In this document: positions 1-6,988 of the stretch, piece by piece
Layout: every line of letters begins with the position of its first letter
Position numbering within the stretch: position 1 is the stretch's first letter
Source: CAYQCE01 sp964415885
Lineage (GTDB): Bacteria; Zixibacteria; MSB-5A5; JAABVY01; JAHJOQ01
Assembly: GCA_964415885.1 (NCBI GenBank)
Contig: CAYQCE010000064.1
Coordinates: 1-18,025, forward strand
Direction: 5' to 3'
DNA: 18,025 nucleotides
Notes under the pieces: model-generated
Seen by the model: the letters and a program-made list of their open reading frames with translations, nothing else
Told to the model about the DNA's origin: nothing
Databases searched by the model: none
Translations under genes and position numbers: made by a program

Positions 1-10
1 TTCATAATAT

Positions 11-101
11 CATTGCGAGTGAAGCGAAGCAATCTCCTCGCAGGCGGAAAGTGTTAGGCGACTTAAAGATTGCCACGCTCGCTACGCTCACTCGCGATGA
101 C
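11..101. repeat. Palindromic intergenic repeat (GCGAAGCAATCT type)
   Basis: The left arm (11-35) reads CATTGCGAGTGAAGCGAAGC and then AATCT. The right arm (67-101) is an imperfect reverse complement, starting AGATTGCCACGCTCGC and ending CACTCGCGATGAC. Repeats of this look are scattered between genes in many environmental bacterial genomes. It lies downstream of lon. The rest of 1-173 has no coding signal; a run of nine T at 122-130 has no convincing stem before it. The right arm contains CGCTACGCTCACT, which also occurs inside the repeats at 11701 and 13638. Confidence 0.65.
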
Positions 102-173
102 TGCTCTGCACGAGGCCGCAGTTTTTTTTTAACAAGCCCCGGATTCACGGGTGATCGGATCGATGCCCGGCGA

Positions 174-2651
174 CTATTTCTTCTTCGATGCCGATCTGCG
201 GCGGCGTCCCGCCCCGGCGCGGCTGCTGAGCTGGCCTTTTCTCTGGATGTTCTTAGCGGCTTTGGAGATTTCGCTCTCGACTATCTGCTGCAGGTTGAGA
301 ACCTCCGGATCGAAGTTCATCAGCGTATGCTCGAAAACTTCCTCCACATCCTCGACAAACGTGAAATCCATATCTTTCGTCAACTGGTCAGGAAGCGATC
401 GAATATCCTTCTCGTTTGCACGCGGGAGAATCACTTTGTAGATTCCAGCACGATGTGCTGCTGCGATTTTCTCACGGGAACCGGAGACCGGGAGCACCTT
501 TCCGCGCAGGGAAACCTCTCCCGTCATCGCAACATCATTGCGTATCGGACAATTCGACATCACGGACGCGATCGCCATGCAAACCGCGAGACCCGCCGAT
601 GGGCCGTCCTTGGGGATGCTGCCAGAGGGAAAATGTATGTGTACGTCGTAGTTGTCAAAATCAGCGTGGTCGATTCCGAGGACCTCCGCCTTCGAGCGAA
701 CGTATGAATGCGCGGCCTGAATCGACTCCTGCATGACCTCACCAAGCGATCCGGTCGTGATCACATTTCCAACGCCCTGCATCTTGAGCCCTTCGACCAT
801 CATAAGTTCGCCGCCCGACTCTGTCCAGGCAAGGCCCGTAACAACACCAATCTCGGGTTCGAGTTCTGCGACTTCCGGAATAAACAATGGTGTGCCGAGG
901 AATCTCTCGAGGTTCCTCTCTGTAACGCGCCAGGAGATTCTGCCCGACTTCGCTTTTTGACGGACACACTTCCTGCAGATAACTTCCAGCTCACGTTTGA
1001 AGTTGAAGATCCCGGATTCGAGAGTGTAGTTGCGTACTATCTTCTGAAGCGCGCCACGAGTGAACCTCAGGTCGGACTGGCTGAGCTTGTAGCGTCTCAT
1101 TAGCTTCGGTACGAGGAAATCCACCGCCACCGTAACCTTCTCATCCTCGATATAGCCCGGAAACTCTACTACTTCCATCCTCTCGCTGAGAGCGTCCGGA
1201 ATCGTGTCGAGCGTGTCAACCGTGGCAATGAATATCGCGTGCGAGAGGTCAAAATGGAGTCCGAGGTACTCATCCACGAAGAACTTATTCTGACGCGGAT
1301 CGATAATTTCCACAAAGAGGAGTGGCAGACTATAACCGATACGATGTTCCGAGAGCTTGTCGAGATCATCCAGCAGAATCACCGGATTGCAGCTATCTAT
1401 CCCTGTGAATGCCCGCATGATTCGGCCCGGCTTGGAACCAACGAATGCCCGATTGGAGCCCCGTATCTCATCGACCGATGTCAGGCCCGCAACGTTGATA
1501 TTCACAAACTCACGGTTGAGCGCGCAGGCGATTGTTTCCGCGAGAGAGGTCTTCCCCGTTCCGGGAGGACCCGCGAGACAGAGCACGGGCGACCGGATGT
1601 CCGCAGTAAGTTTCCTGACCGCGAGATACTCGAGAATCTCTTCCTTGATCGACTCGTGACCGTAATACTCGGTCTTGATATCCCGTTCGATCTTGGCCAA
1701 ACGGGTCTCCTCCGGACTGAACCTGTTCCACGGCAAATTCAGAAGAAAATCGAGATATCCTTTGGTGGAACCGTATTCCGACGATGCTGGAGAGAGCATC
1801 TTGAGGCGATCGATTTCGAGGCTCGCTCGACTTACAACGTGTTCAGGCAGGTCCGGCAACGCGCGAACCCGCTCTCGATACTCATTGATGAGACTGTCCT
1901 CGGGATCGGTATCACCCAGTTCACGCCTGATCTCGGCAAGTTGCTTCCTAAGGAATTCCTCACGCTGCGTCTTGTCGATCGAGATCCGCACCTTGGACTC
2001 GAGCTCGCTCTCTATCGTTAGTTTCTGCAGCTCTTCGGTTATGATACCAAGCAGAACTCCAGCGCGCTCGGTAACCGAAATTGCATCGAGAACCTTTTGC
2101 TTCTTCTCGACCGGAATGTAGAGCTGGTTCGCTATCGTATCGCAATATGATCCGGGGACATCCCTCGACAGATCGAACAGGTTATTGTGCTCGGGGGAAT
2201 AGCGATCATCCTTCTTGATCAACCGCTCGACAAGGCTTGCGATTCTCTCGGTCAGCGCAAGCTGCTCGTTCGGATTTCCGAGTTCCTCATGGACATCCTC
2301 AACGTAGGCCGTACAGTACGGCTCCTCGGTTACAAACCGTGTAAGGCGGACTCGTTTCTCCGCGGCAAACGTCACAATCAGGCTGTCCCGGTGCGACTCT
2401 TGAACCTTGACAATACGAGCGAGAATACCTGTCTGGTGGAAATCTCTGAAACGGACCTCGCGATCGTCAGTACCCGGTGCAAGCGCCAGGACGATTTCAT
2501 CGGACGTCTTCTGGCTCTGATTAATCAGCTCGATCGTCTGCTTGCGGCTTACATGCAGAGTTGCAACGGTTCTTGGAAAAACAACGGTAGTCTTGAGCGG
2601 CAGTACCGGATATGCGAGTGCCTCTCCAGAAACTCTGTTCGATTTCGTCAT
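174..2651 (-). CDS. lon: Lon-family ATP-dependent serine protease, divergent ATPase core
   Basis: Cytosolic AAA+ protease that unfolds and degrades misfolded or regulatory proteins. The 825 residues match the usual length of bacterial Lon. The order is: N-terminal LON substrate domain (about 14-205), helical linker, AAA+ module with Walker A GPPGTGKT (361-368), and a C-terminal protease domain. The protease dyad is intact: Ser685 in PKDGPSAG and Lys728 in SREKIAAAHRAG, with MTGEVSLRGKVLP between them. The ATPase core is odd. Walker B reads LLDDLDK where LLDEIDK is usual, sensor 1 reads ATVDT instead of ATSNS, and the block after Walker B is unlike typical Lon. The arginine finger (SERMEVV) and sensor-2 arginine (FKREL) remain. 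A basic tail (GRRRRSASKKK) ends the protein. The ATG at 2651 is preceded by GGGGACGAG. It lies 168 bases downstream of the helicase gene and may have its own promoter. The Lon assignment is secure; full ATPase activity is not. Confidence 0.95.
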   Translation of the reverse strand: MTKSNRVSGEALAYPVLPLKTTVVFPRTVATLHVSRKQTIELINQSQKTSDEIVLALAPGTDDREVRFRDFHQTGILARIVKVQESHRDSLIVTFAAEKRVRLTRFVTEEPYCTAYVEDVHEELGNPNEQLALTERIASLVERLIKKDDRYSPEHNNLFDLSRDVPGSYCDTIANQLYIPVEKKQKVLDAISVTERAGVLLGIITEELQKLTIESELESKVRISIDKTQREEFLRKQLAEIRRELGDTDPEDSLINEYRERVRALPDLPEHVVSRASLEIDRLKMLSPASSEYGSTKGYLDFLLNLPWNRFSPEETRLAKIERDIKTEYYGHESIKEEILEYLAVRKLTADIRSPVLCLAGPPGTGKTSLAETIACALNREFVNINVAGLTSVDEIRGSNRAFVGSKPGRIMRAFTGIDSCNPVILLDDLDKLSEHRIGYSLPLLFVEIIDPRQNKFFVDEYLGLHFDLSHAIFIATVDTLDTIPDALSERMEVVEFPGYIEDEKVTVAVDFLVPKLMRRYKLSQSDLRFTRGALQKIVRNYTLESGIFNFKRELEVICRKCVRQKAKSGRISWRVTERNLERFLGTPLFIPEVAELEPEIGVVTGLAWTESGGELMMVEGLKMQGVGNVITTGSLGEVMQESIQAAHSYVRSKAEVLGIDHADFDNYDVHIHFPSGSIPKDGPSAGLAVCMAIASVMSNCPIRNDVAMTGEVSLRGKVLPVSGSREKIAAAHRAGIYKVILPRANEKDIRSLPDQLTKDMDFTFVEDVEEVFEHTLMNFDPEVLNLQQIVESEISKAAKNIQRKGQLSSRAGAGRRRRSASKKK

Positions 2652-2721
2652 CTCGTCCCCAAAGTTGCATTATCCGAAAAGCTACATCTTCAAGTTTGTT
2701 ATCGGCCGTTTACCGTCGTAC

Positions 2722-2751
2722 GCTATACCTTTATCTTTCTCAGTCCGCCAA
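2722..2751 (-). promoter_or_regulatory. Possible promoter of lon
   Basis: On the minus strand, TTGGCG (2746-2751) and TATAGC (2722-2727) are 18 bases apart, about 70 bases before the lon start. The match to a sigma-70 promoter is weak. I saw no CIRCE or other heat-shock operator and no LexA-type palindrome in this gap. Confidence 0.3.
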
Positions 2752-2777
2752 TCTTGAACATGTGTATTGACAAGTTT

Positions 2778-2799
2778 CACCTCGGGACAGAGGTGTCCC
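2778..2799. other. Two mutually exclusive hairpins between helicase and lon
   Basis: CACCTC (2778-2783) pairs with GAGGTG (2790-2795), while GGGACA (2784-2789) pairs with TGTCCC (2794-2799). The two stems share bases, so only one can form at a time. They begin 21 bases past the helicase stop codon. No T-run follows on the minus strand, so this is not a standard intrinsic terminator. It could be a weak terminator, an RNA processing site or a protein-binding dyad. Confidence 0.35.
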
Positions 2800-2819
2800 A
2801 TTTTGTATCGCAACGGCTG

Positions 2820-5435
2820 TCAGCTCGCGGCACGGAGTTTCATTTCGAGACGATCAGCAATGTCCGTTAACTCAAAATCGCCGAGTTGACGGACTCCGTT
2901 CAAATCGAGTTCAATCTCGCCGGGCTCAAGGCAGAGCCGATATCCGCCCTTACGGTCATTCTCGATCAAACCACTGCCGGACACCTTGGGATTTCCGATC
3001 TCTTTCTTGAGGTTATAGAGATATCGCGCCTGGTTGAATCCGGGCTCGAGCTGCTCTTTGTCGATCCATCCGTTCGACTCCAGCATTCGCCACGCCGCGA
3101 GTTTGAAGAGATACTTGAAGCTCTTCGACGTCAGATTCAGCGGGCTCCCTTTCCAGTAGATACGGTAACGGTCCCTGACCGGCGTCGCGGTCATACGGAG
3201 CTTCACTTCTCCCGGTTCGGCCATTCTCGCACCCAAACCGTTCTTCTCAGACAAGATTCTCGTCATAACTTCCTCCAACTTGTTCTCTGGTATGATTGAT
3301 GATAGAAACTTGCGATCACTCTGAAGGAGTTCAACGGGCCGACAGATGCCCGACTCATGCAACAGCATGAACTCCGATCTTGATAGCAAACCATTGAGCG
3401 GCCCGATCAGTTTTCTGATCTCAGAAGGCAAACCATGCTTCACACTAAACGACATTCGCTTCAAGCGGGCGATACGCCGTTTCTCGACACGGATCGCGCT
3501 GCCGATCGTAGCCGCACTCTCAGCAAGCCAGGCGACCGTTTCTGCGGACGACTGAATTGTTCCGGCGAAGAGACGATAACTTTGTTCGATCTCACGGATC
3601 TCTGTACCGTTCTTCCAATCTCGCAGCGCCATCGCGAGACGCATCCGAGAGATGATTTGTGCATCCGCCTTATGCGGGCTGTCAATGATCTCGCTGATCG
3701 AATGCGAGGCCGCATCATCTGCGGAAGCCTCACGAATGAACCGCTCCAGAACGATCCTCTCAGCCTTCTCGCGAAGATTGCGCGGGATGTAGACACGGTG
3801 CCCTTCAAGTGTGTCACAGAATTCAAATAGCCAGACCAGGTCGGAGTAGCTCGGGTCTTCTGTTAGAAGCCGCTTGAAGGCTACCGCAGTTGCAGCAGAC
3901 ACTCCGGCATACGCGGCCTTTCGACCTGTTTCGGTGGGCAAAATCCTGCGCTCTGATTTGTAGATCAGTTCGCTCCGGGTGAGAGCATCGCCGGCAGCGT
4001 CAATATCATTGGTGGTTGAGTCCGACTTAAGCCGGCTGAACGAGCCTTCGATCAGACCTTTCAACTGACTTATGTCTGAGGCGCATCCGGACACAATGAG
4101 CGCGAGAATGATATCCTCGAGACTTCTTGAAAACAGCTTGCCGCAGAGTTGCTGCGGCTCTCCGCAGACGAGCTTCTTCCAAAGCATATCCCGCTCGAGA
4201 TCGGAATTGGCGAGAAGGATAGCGCGGCCAAACTCCGATCCGAAACTGAGTCGTCCCGCTCGTCCGCTCATATTCTCGTAGTCGCTCCAGTGAACATAAT
4301 CGATCACGGGCTCTCCGGAGTAGTGCCCCTGCTTGAAGCGATACCCTTCGATGAAGACCGTTTGCGCCGGGAGATTCAGCCCCAGCGAGAGAGTAGTCGT
4401 CGCGAATATCACGCGGATTTCGCCGCCAAGGTAGTACTTCTCTACCAGTCGCCGTTCGGCATAGGATAGATCGGCGTGATGGAACGCCACCCCATTGGTC
4501 GCGAACTCAGCCAGCCGCTTAGCGAGCGTCGTACGCTCCGTGGACATGAGATCAGCCGTGATAGCCTCGCAGCCTCCGAAACTCGCTCGTTCGACAAGAA
4601 GCGAAGCGAGCTGCATGCACGCCGCCTTGCTCTTGAGAAACACGAGCACCTGTTCCCCGTCCGTGGCCAGACGTTGCACGTTTTCAAGGAGCAAATCTGC
4701 GGCCGACGACTCATCCGTCACCGACATCTTCTCATCACCCTTCTCGCGAGAGTTGAAACATCTGTAACGGAAACTGTCGCCGAGAAGGACACCCTGCCTG
4801 AGTTCGATCGGCCTGTGGCTCTCGACGAGAAGATCGGCATTCATCCATTCAGCAAGATCGCGAGCATTGGACAACACAGCGGACAGTCCTACGATTCGAA
4901 CATCGTATGTGCTGCGGAGCATCAAAAGAAGAATCATTTCCAGTACTGCCCCACGGCTATCATCCGCAAGCATCTGGAGCTCATCCACGACTACGAAACG
5001 GACCGACTGAAGGAGATCGAGATTCCGAACGAGCATCTGGTAGAACTTCTCGTAGATAATCACTCCGAGATCGAACTTACCCTGTTCGATCTCCCCATCG
5101 AATTCGGCGTGATCGCGAGTGGAGATGACCGTTCGGATCCCGAGCGGATCATACTTCTCGCGCAATCGCGCATACCGTTCCTCAGCAAGCGCTTTTAGCG
5201 GTACGAGAAACACAGCCTTGCGGCCATCGGTGAGCGTTTTCGCCGCGGCCATCTCTCCACAGAATGTCTTTCCGGATGATGTCGGCGCCGAGATAAGAAT
5301 CGAGCGGCCATCGAGCAGACCATACTCGCGCACCGCTCGCTCCTGCAGCCTCAGGAGCGACTCACCCTGTTCGGACCGCCATCTGTCGATCAGTAGCTTC
5401 GGGATACCGTAATCCTCAAGTGCTGAAATGTTCAT
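2820..5435 (-). CDS. Ski2/Hel308-like SF2 helicase with C-terminal PhoB-type winged helix
   Basis: ATP-dependent DNA (or RNA) helicase of 871 residues. Motifs in order: Walker A APTSSGKT (50-57), a DELQ box (151-154) in place of DEAH/DExH, motif III SAV (185-187), FHHADLSYAERR (318-329, like the FHHAGL signature of Hel308 and Ski2), TTLSLGLNLPA (347-357) and motif VI MSGRAGR (389-395). A winged-helix and ratchet-like region follows, then a helix-hairpin-like segment (about 685-730). Residues about 746-840 resemble the OmpR/PhoB effector domain: LNLTSKSFKYLFKLA, GWIDKEQL, RYLYNLKKEIG and GGYRLCLEP. That domain is not a normal part of Hel308. The ATG at 5435 is chosen because GAGGGG lies 5 bases upstream; the frame stays open a further 31 codons, into the preceding gene. 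It follows the zinc-ribbon gene by 17 bases and shares its LexA-type promoter, so a DNA-damage role is inferred. Helicase superfamily is certain; substrate is unknown. Confidence 0.9.
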   Translation of the reverse strand: MNISALEDYGIPKLLIDRWRSEQGESLLRLQERAVREYGLLDGRSILISAPTSSGKTFCGEMAAAKTLTDGRKAVFLVPLKALAEERYARLREKYDPLGIRTVISTRDHAEFDGEIEQGKFDLGVIIYEKFYQMLVRNLDLLQSVRFVVVDELQMLADDSRGAVLEMILLLMLRSTYDVRIVGLSAVLSNARDLAEWMNADLLVESHRPIELRQGVLLGDSFRYRCFNSREKGDEKMSVTDESSAADLLLENVQRLATDGEQVLVFLKSKAACMQLASLLVERASFGGCEAITADLMSTERTTLAKRLAEFATNGVAFHHADLSYAERRLVEKYYLGGEIRVIFATTTLSLGLNLPAQTVFIEGYRFKQGHYSGEPVIDYVHWSDYENMSGRAGRLSFGSEFGRAILLANSDLERDMLWKKLVCGEPQQLCGKLFSRSLEDIILALIVSGCASDISQLKGLIEGSFSRLKSDSTTNDIDAAGDALTRSELIYKSERRILPTETGRKAAYAGVSAATAVAFKRLLTEDPSYSDLVWLFEFCDTLEGHRVYIPRNLREKAERIVLERFIREASADDAASHSISEIIDSPHKADAQIISRMRLAMALRDWKNGTEIREIEQSYRLFAGTIQSSAETVAWLAESAATIGSAIRVEKRRIARLKRMSFSVKHGLPSEIRKLIGPLNGLLSRSEFMLLHESGICRPVELLQSDRKFLSSIIPENKLEEVMTRILSEKNGLGARMAEPGEVKLRMTATPVRDRYRIYWKGSPLNLTSKSFKYLFKLAAWRMLESNGWIDKEQLEPGFNQARYLYNLKKEIGNPKVSGSGLIENDRKGGYRLCLEPGEIELDLNGVRQLGDFELTDIADRLEMKLRAAS

Positions 5436-5452
5436 GGATTCCCCTCTTTTCC

Positions 5453-5662
5453 CTAACCTCCACATCTGCTGTACCCGCACGCCGGGCAGAGCCAGCATGC
5501 GCACTGATTTATCATGCCTGCACCACATTCAGGACAGATATGACCTCCTGATAGAAGCAGAGCAGGATTATCGGGCCGGCTCTGAGGACCAGCAACGTAA
5601 CACCGTTCAGACGACTGAAGACGGCATTTCTCTCTCCTGACATCTCTATTTTCACCTTTCAT
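5453..5662 (-). CDS. Small cysteine-rich zinc-ribbon protein, NrdJ-tail-like
   Basis: A 69-residue protein with nine cysteines. The C-terminal third reads CPECG (43-47), CACWLCPACG (54-63) and then YSRC (64-67). Two CxxC knuckles plus a last cysteine resemble the zinc-ribbon tail of adenosylcobalamin-dependent (class II) ribonucleotide reductase, CPxCG...CxxCGYSKC. The N-terminal 35 residues are polar and unrecognised. I start at the ATG at 5662: GAGGT lies about 8 bases upstream, and the predicted transcription start (about 5692) falls between this codon and the more distal GTG at 5710. It is the first gene of an operon with the helicase, 17 bases apart. It may be an adaptor or nucleic-acid-binding partner of the helicase, or a detached remnant of an nrdJ tail. 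Function is not known. Confidence 0.6.
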   Translation of the reverse strand: MKGENRDVRREKCRLQSSERCYVAGPQSRPDNPALLLSGGHICPECGAGMINQCACWLCPACGYSRCGG

Positions 5663-5698
5663 TTGAGCTGACCTCGGGTTAGTTTTGAACGCAGATCG

Positions 5699-5727
5699 AA
5701 TATAGTGCACATTTGTGCATCTGTCAA
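5699..5727 (-). promoter_or_regulatory. LexA-type operator inside promoter of zinc-ribbon/helicase operon
   Basis: On the minus strand TTGACA (5722-5727) and TATATT (5699-5704) are exactly 17 bases apart, a near-consensus sigma-70 promoter. The spacer is filled by TGCACAAATGTGCA (5706-5719), in which TGCAC and GTGCA are perfect inverted arms around four bases. This fits the TGCNC-N4-GTGCA operator I recall for LexA of Fibrobacter succinogenes. Transcription would start near 5692, giving a leader of about 30 bases. A repressor bound here would occlude RNA polymerase. Confidence 0.75.
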
Positions 5728-5973
5728 GATGTTTTTGATATCGGCAGGGACATTCCGGATATTGAGAAGATTATTCTGTTGTGTGGCAGTGGATTAGATT
5801 CTGAGTGTACGTCCTTGCGAAAAGTTGCGTTTTCTCCCGTTCGCCGGAACAAGGCACCTCATCGATGCTTTCATCCGACAAAGACTAGCGGCATGCCTGC
5901 ATCTGTGGCAAGAAGCTCTCCGGCTCCTGACAGAATTCTGCGACAAGTTTCTACCCTCTCTCCTAAAATGCGA
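5728..5973. other. Spacer between two divergent LexA-type promoters
   Basis: About 250 bases with no convincing gene. Short open frames exist but lack a start with a ribosome-binding site and show no recognisable domain. I see no further TGCAC-N4-GTGCA palindrome here. Confidence 0.5.
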
Positions 5974-6020
5974 TTGACAACCCGGAAGATTGACTTATAT
6001 TTCTACTGCACATATGTGCA
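5974..6020 (+). promoter_or_regulatory. LexA-type operator and promoter of imuA-imuB-dnaE2
   Basis: TTGACA (5974-5979) and TATATT (5996-6001) are 16 bases apart, a strong sigma-70 promoter. TGCACATATGTGCA (6007-6020), a perfect 14-base palindrome of the TGCNC-N4-GTGCA type, sits just downstream of the -10 box over the expected start site (about 6008). It is the same motif as at 5706-5719, differing only in the central four bases. SOS control of imuAB-dnaE2 cassettes by LexA is established in other bacteria; which repressor acts here is inferred. Confidence 0.8.
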
Positions 6021-6054
6021 CCTTATGACGATAAGGTGCGTATAAAGATGAGGG

Positions 6055-6078
6055 GGCAGAACCTTCAGTGGTTCTGCC
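6055..6078. repeat. Hairpin repeat, GGCAGAACC family, copy 1
   Basis: GGCAGAACC (6055-6063) and GGTTCTGCC (6070-6078) are perfect inverted arms around TTCAGT. Related stems lie at 11651-11675 and 13560-13581. There is no T-run after it, so it is not a standard terminator despite lying in the imuA leader. Confidence 0.7.
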
Positions 6079-6101
6079 AAATCAGACTTGTAGATTTGTA
6101 G

Positions 6102-6143
6102 GTCGGGTTCCGAATCCCTCATCGCGGGAATGAGAAACCCGAC
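6102..6143. repeat. Inverted copy of the GTCGGGTT stem repeat
   Basis: GTCGGGTT (6102-6109) pairs with AACCCGAC (6136-6143). Its flanks GTAGGTCGGGTTCC and GAAACCCGAC are the reverse complement of the ends of the stem in the repeats at 11701, 11998 and 13638 (GTCGGGTTTC...GGAACCCGACCTAC). The loop differs between copies. Confidence 0.6.
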
Positions 6144-6190
6144 AATCGGATCGCGCTCCTGGTACGAGTCAGGAGAACTTGCAGGTCACA

Positions 6191-6208
6191 CGGTCAGAGA
6201 TCTGACCG
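6191..6208. repeat. Short palindrome CGGTCAGA-GA-TCTGACCG
   Basis: Perfect 8-base arms with a 2-base centre. The arm is close to the stems at 16071-16300 (GTGTCAGATC, TTCGGTCAGGTC). It could be a protein-binding dyad or a repeat remnant. Confidence 0.5.
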
Positions 6209-6328
6209 CAAGACCATGCAAGAACGTGATAGGCTGTAATAGTGTCAGTTCACACGTCAGGCAACCGCCGACGCAGGAATTGTACAACATCGATTGTCCA
6301 ACTGAACAGATCAGGATGAGAGAAAACG

Positions 6329-6988
6329 ATGACCATACGAGAGAGTGACAACACAACGATTACCGGCACCGCCGATCTAAAAAGGATCATCCGAAGGCGG
6401 TGGCCCGACGCGCTCTACAGCGACACACGGGACTGTACCAGGTTCTCGACCGGGATACCGGCACTCGATCGGCTGTTCAGGGATGATGGTATCCCGCACG
6501 GGCAGATTCTCGAGATAAACGGCAACACATCATCCGGTAAAACCAGTGTCCTGTTCCGCAGCCTCGCAGAACATACAGCGTGTGGAGTAGTGACCTATCT
6601 CGATTTCAGCGGGACTTTTTTCCCCGCAGCCGCGCAAACCTCGGGAGTCGATATATCGCGCCTTCTGGTTGTCAGCCCCGAGAATGTCCGCGAGGGGCTC
6701 CGTGCCGCGGAGCTGATCCTGCGTGAGAATGTTTCATCGTGCATCGTATTCGATATGGTCGGCGTGCGGGGTAAACTGCCGGTCACGCTGCTTCACCGGC
6801 TTCGTCAGAGCACACTCAAATCCAATGCGCTGATGATATTCCTGACCGAGGGCAAAAGCGAGTTGATACCTGCGAGCATGATCAGCATCGGCTTGCATAT
6901 AGAACGAATGGACCCGAAACGGATACTCGCATCAATCACAAAGAGCCGGATATCGATCTCCGGCACACAGGCGGTGATAGAGCTATGA
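6329..6988 (+). CDS. imuA: ImuA, RecA-like accessory factor of the translesion mutasome
   Basis: A 219-residue protein of the ImuA (SulA/RecA-like) group, which in studied bacteria assists ImuB and DnaE2 in damage-induced mutagenesis. Walker A reads GNTSSGKTS (65-73) after GIPHGQILEING, the usual ImuA/RecA layout, and a hydrophobic Walker B-like strand CIVFDMVG lies at about 138-145. FSTGIPALDRLF (39-50) matches the family's N-terminal core. The length is slightly short of common ImuA proteins. The ATG at 6329 has AGGA 12 bases upstream, a weak-to-fair site. Its stop overlaps the imuB start as ATGA, implying translational coupling. The identity is firm because of both motif and context; whether it hydrolyses ATP cannot be told from sequence. 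Confidence 0.9.
   Translation: MTIRESDNTTITGTADLKRIIRRRWPDALYSDTRDCTRFSTGIPALDRLFRDDGIPHGQILEINGNTSSGKTSVLFRSLAEHTACGVVTYLDFSGTFFPAAAQTSGVDISRLLVVSPENVREGLRAAELILRENVSSCIVFDMVGVRGKLPVTLLHRLRQSTLKSNALMIFLTEGKSELIPASMISIGLHIERMDPKRILASITKSRISISGTQAVIEL

Larger units (their letters stand above)
6021..6328 (+). other. Long structured leader of the imuA transcript
   Basis: About 320 bases separate the predicted start site from the imuA ATG. The stretch holds a 9-base-pair hairpin (6055-6078), a longer-loop stem (6102-6143) and a short palindrome (6191-6208), all listed separately. I recognise no riboswitch and no gene. The first two stems belong to repeat families found again at 11651-13787, so the leader probably grew by repeat insertion. 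Confidence 0.5.

Noticed and set aside
110..130. Intrinsic terminator at the nine-T run (122-130) on the plus strand
   Set aside because: Only a four-base stem (CTGC/GCAG) precedes it and no plus-strand gene ends there.
1239..2021. 260-codon open frame on the plus strand opposite lon
   Set aside because: Lies wholly antisense to conserved Lon coding sequence, shows no domain and no ribosome-binding site; it is a by-product of codon bias.
4476..5198. 240-codon open frame opposite the helicase gene
   Set aside because: Antisense to helicase motifs, no recognisable domain.
5663..5710. Upstream GTG start extending the zinc-ribbon protein to 85 residues
   Set aside because: The GTG at 5710 lies inside the LexA-type operator and upstream of the predicted transcription start, whereas the ATG at 5662 has a good ribosome-binding site.
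6024..6044. Six-codon frame MTIRCV in the imuA leader, similar to the imuA start MTIRES
   Set aside because: No ribosome-binding site precedes it and the match is only four residues; probably chance, though a relic of an older start cannot be excluded.
5713..6045. 110-codon open frame across the divergent promoter region
   Set aside because: Overlaps both predicted operators and the imuA promoter, and has no recognisable domain.
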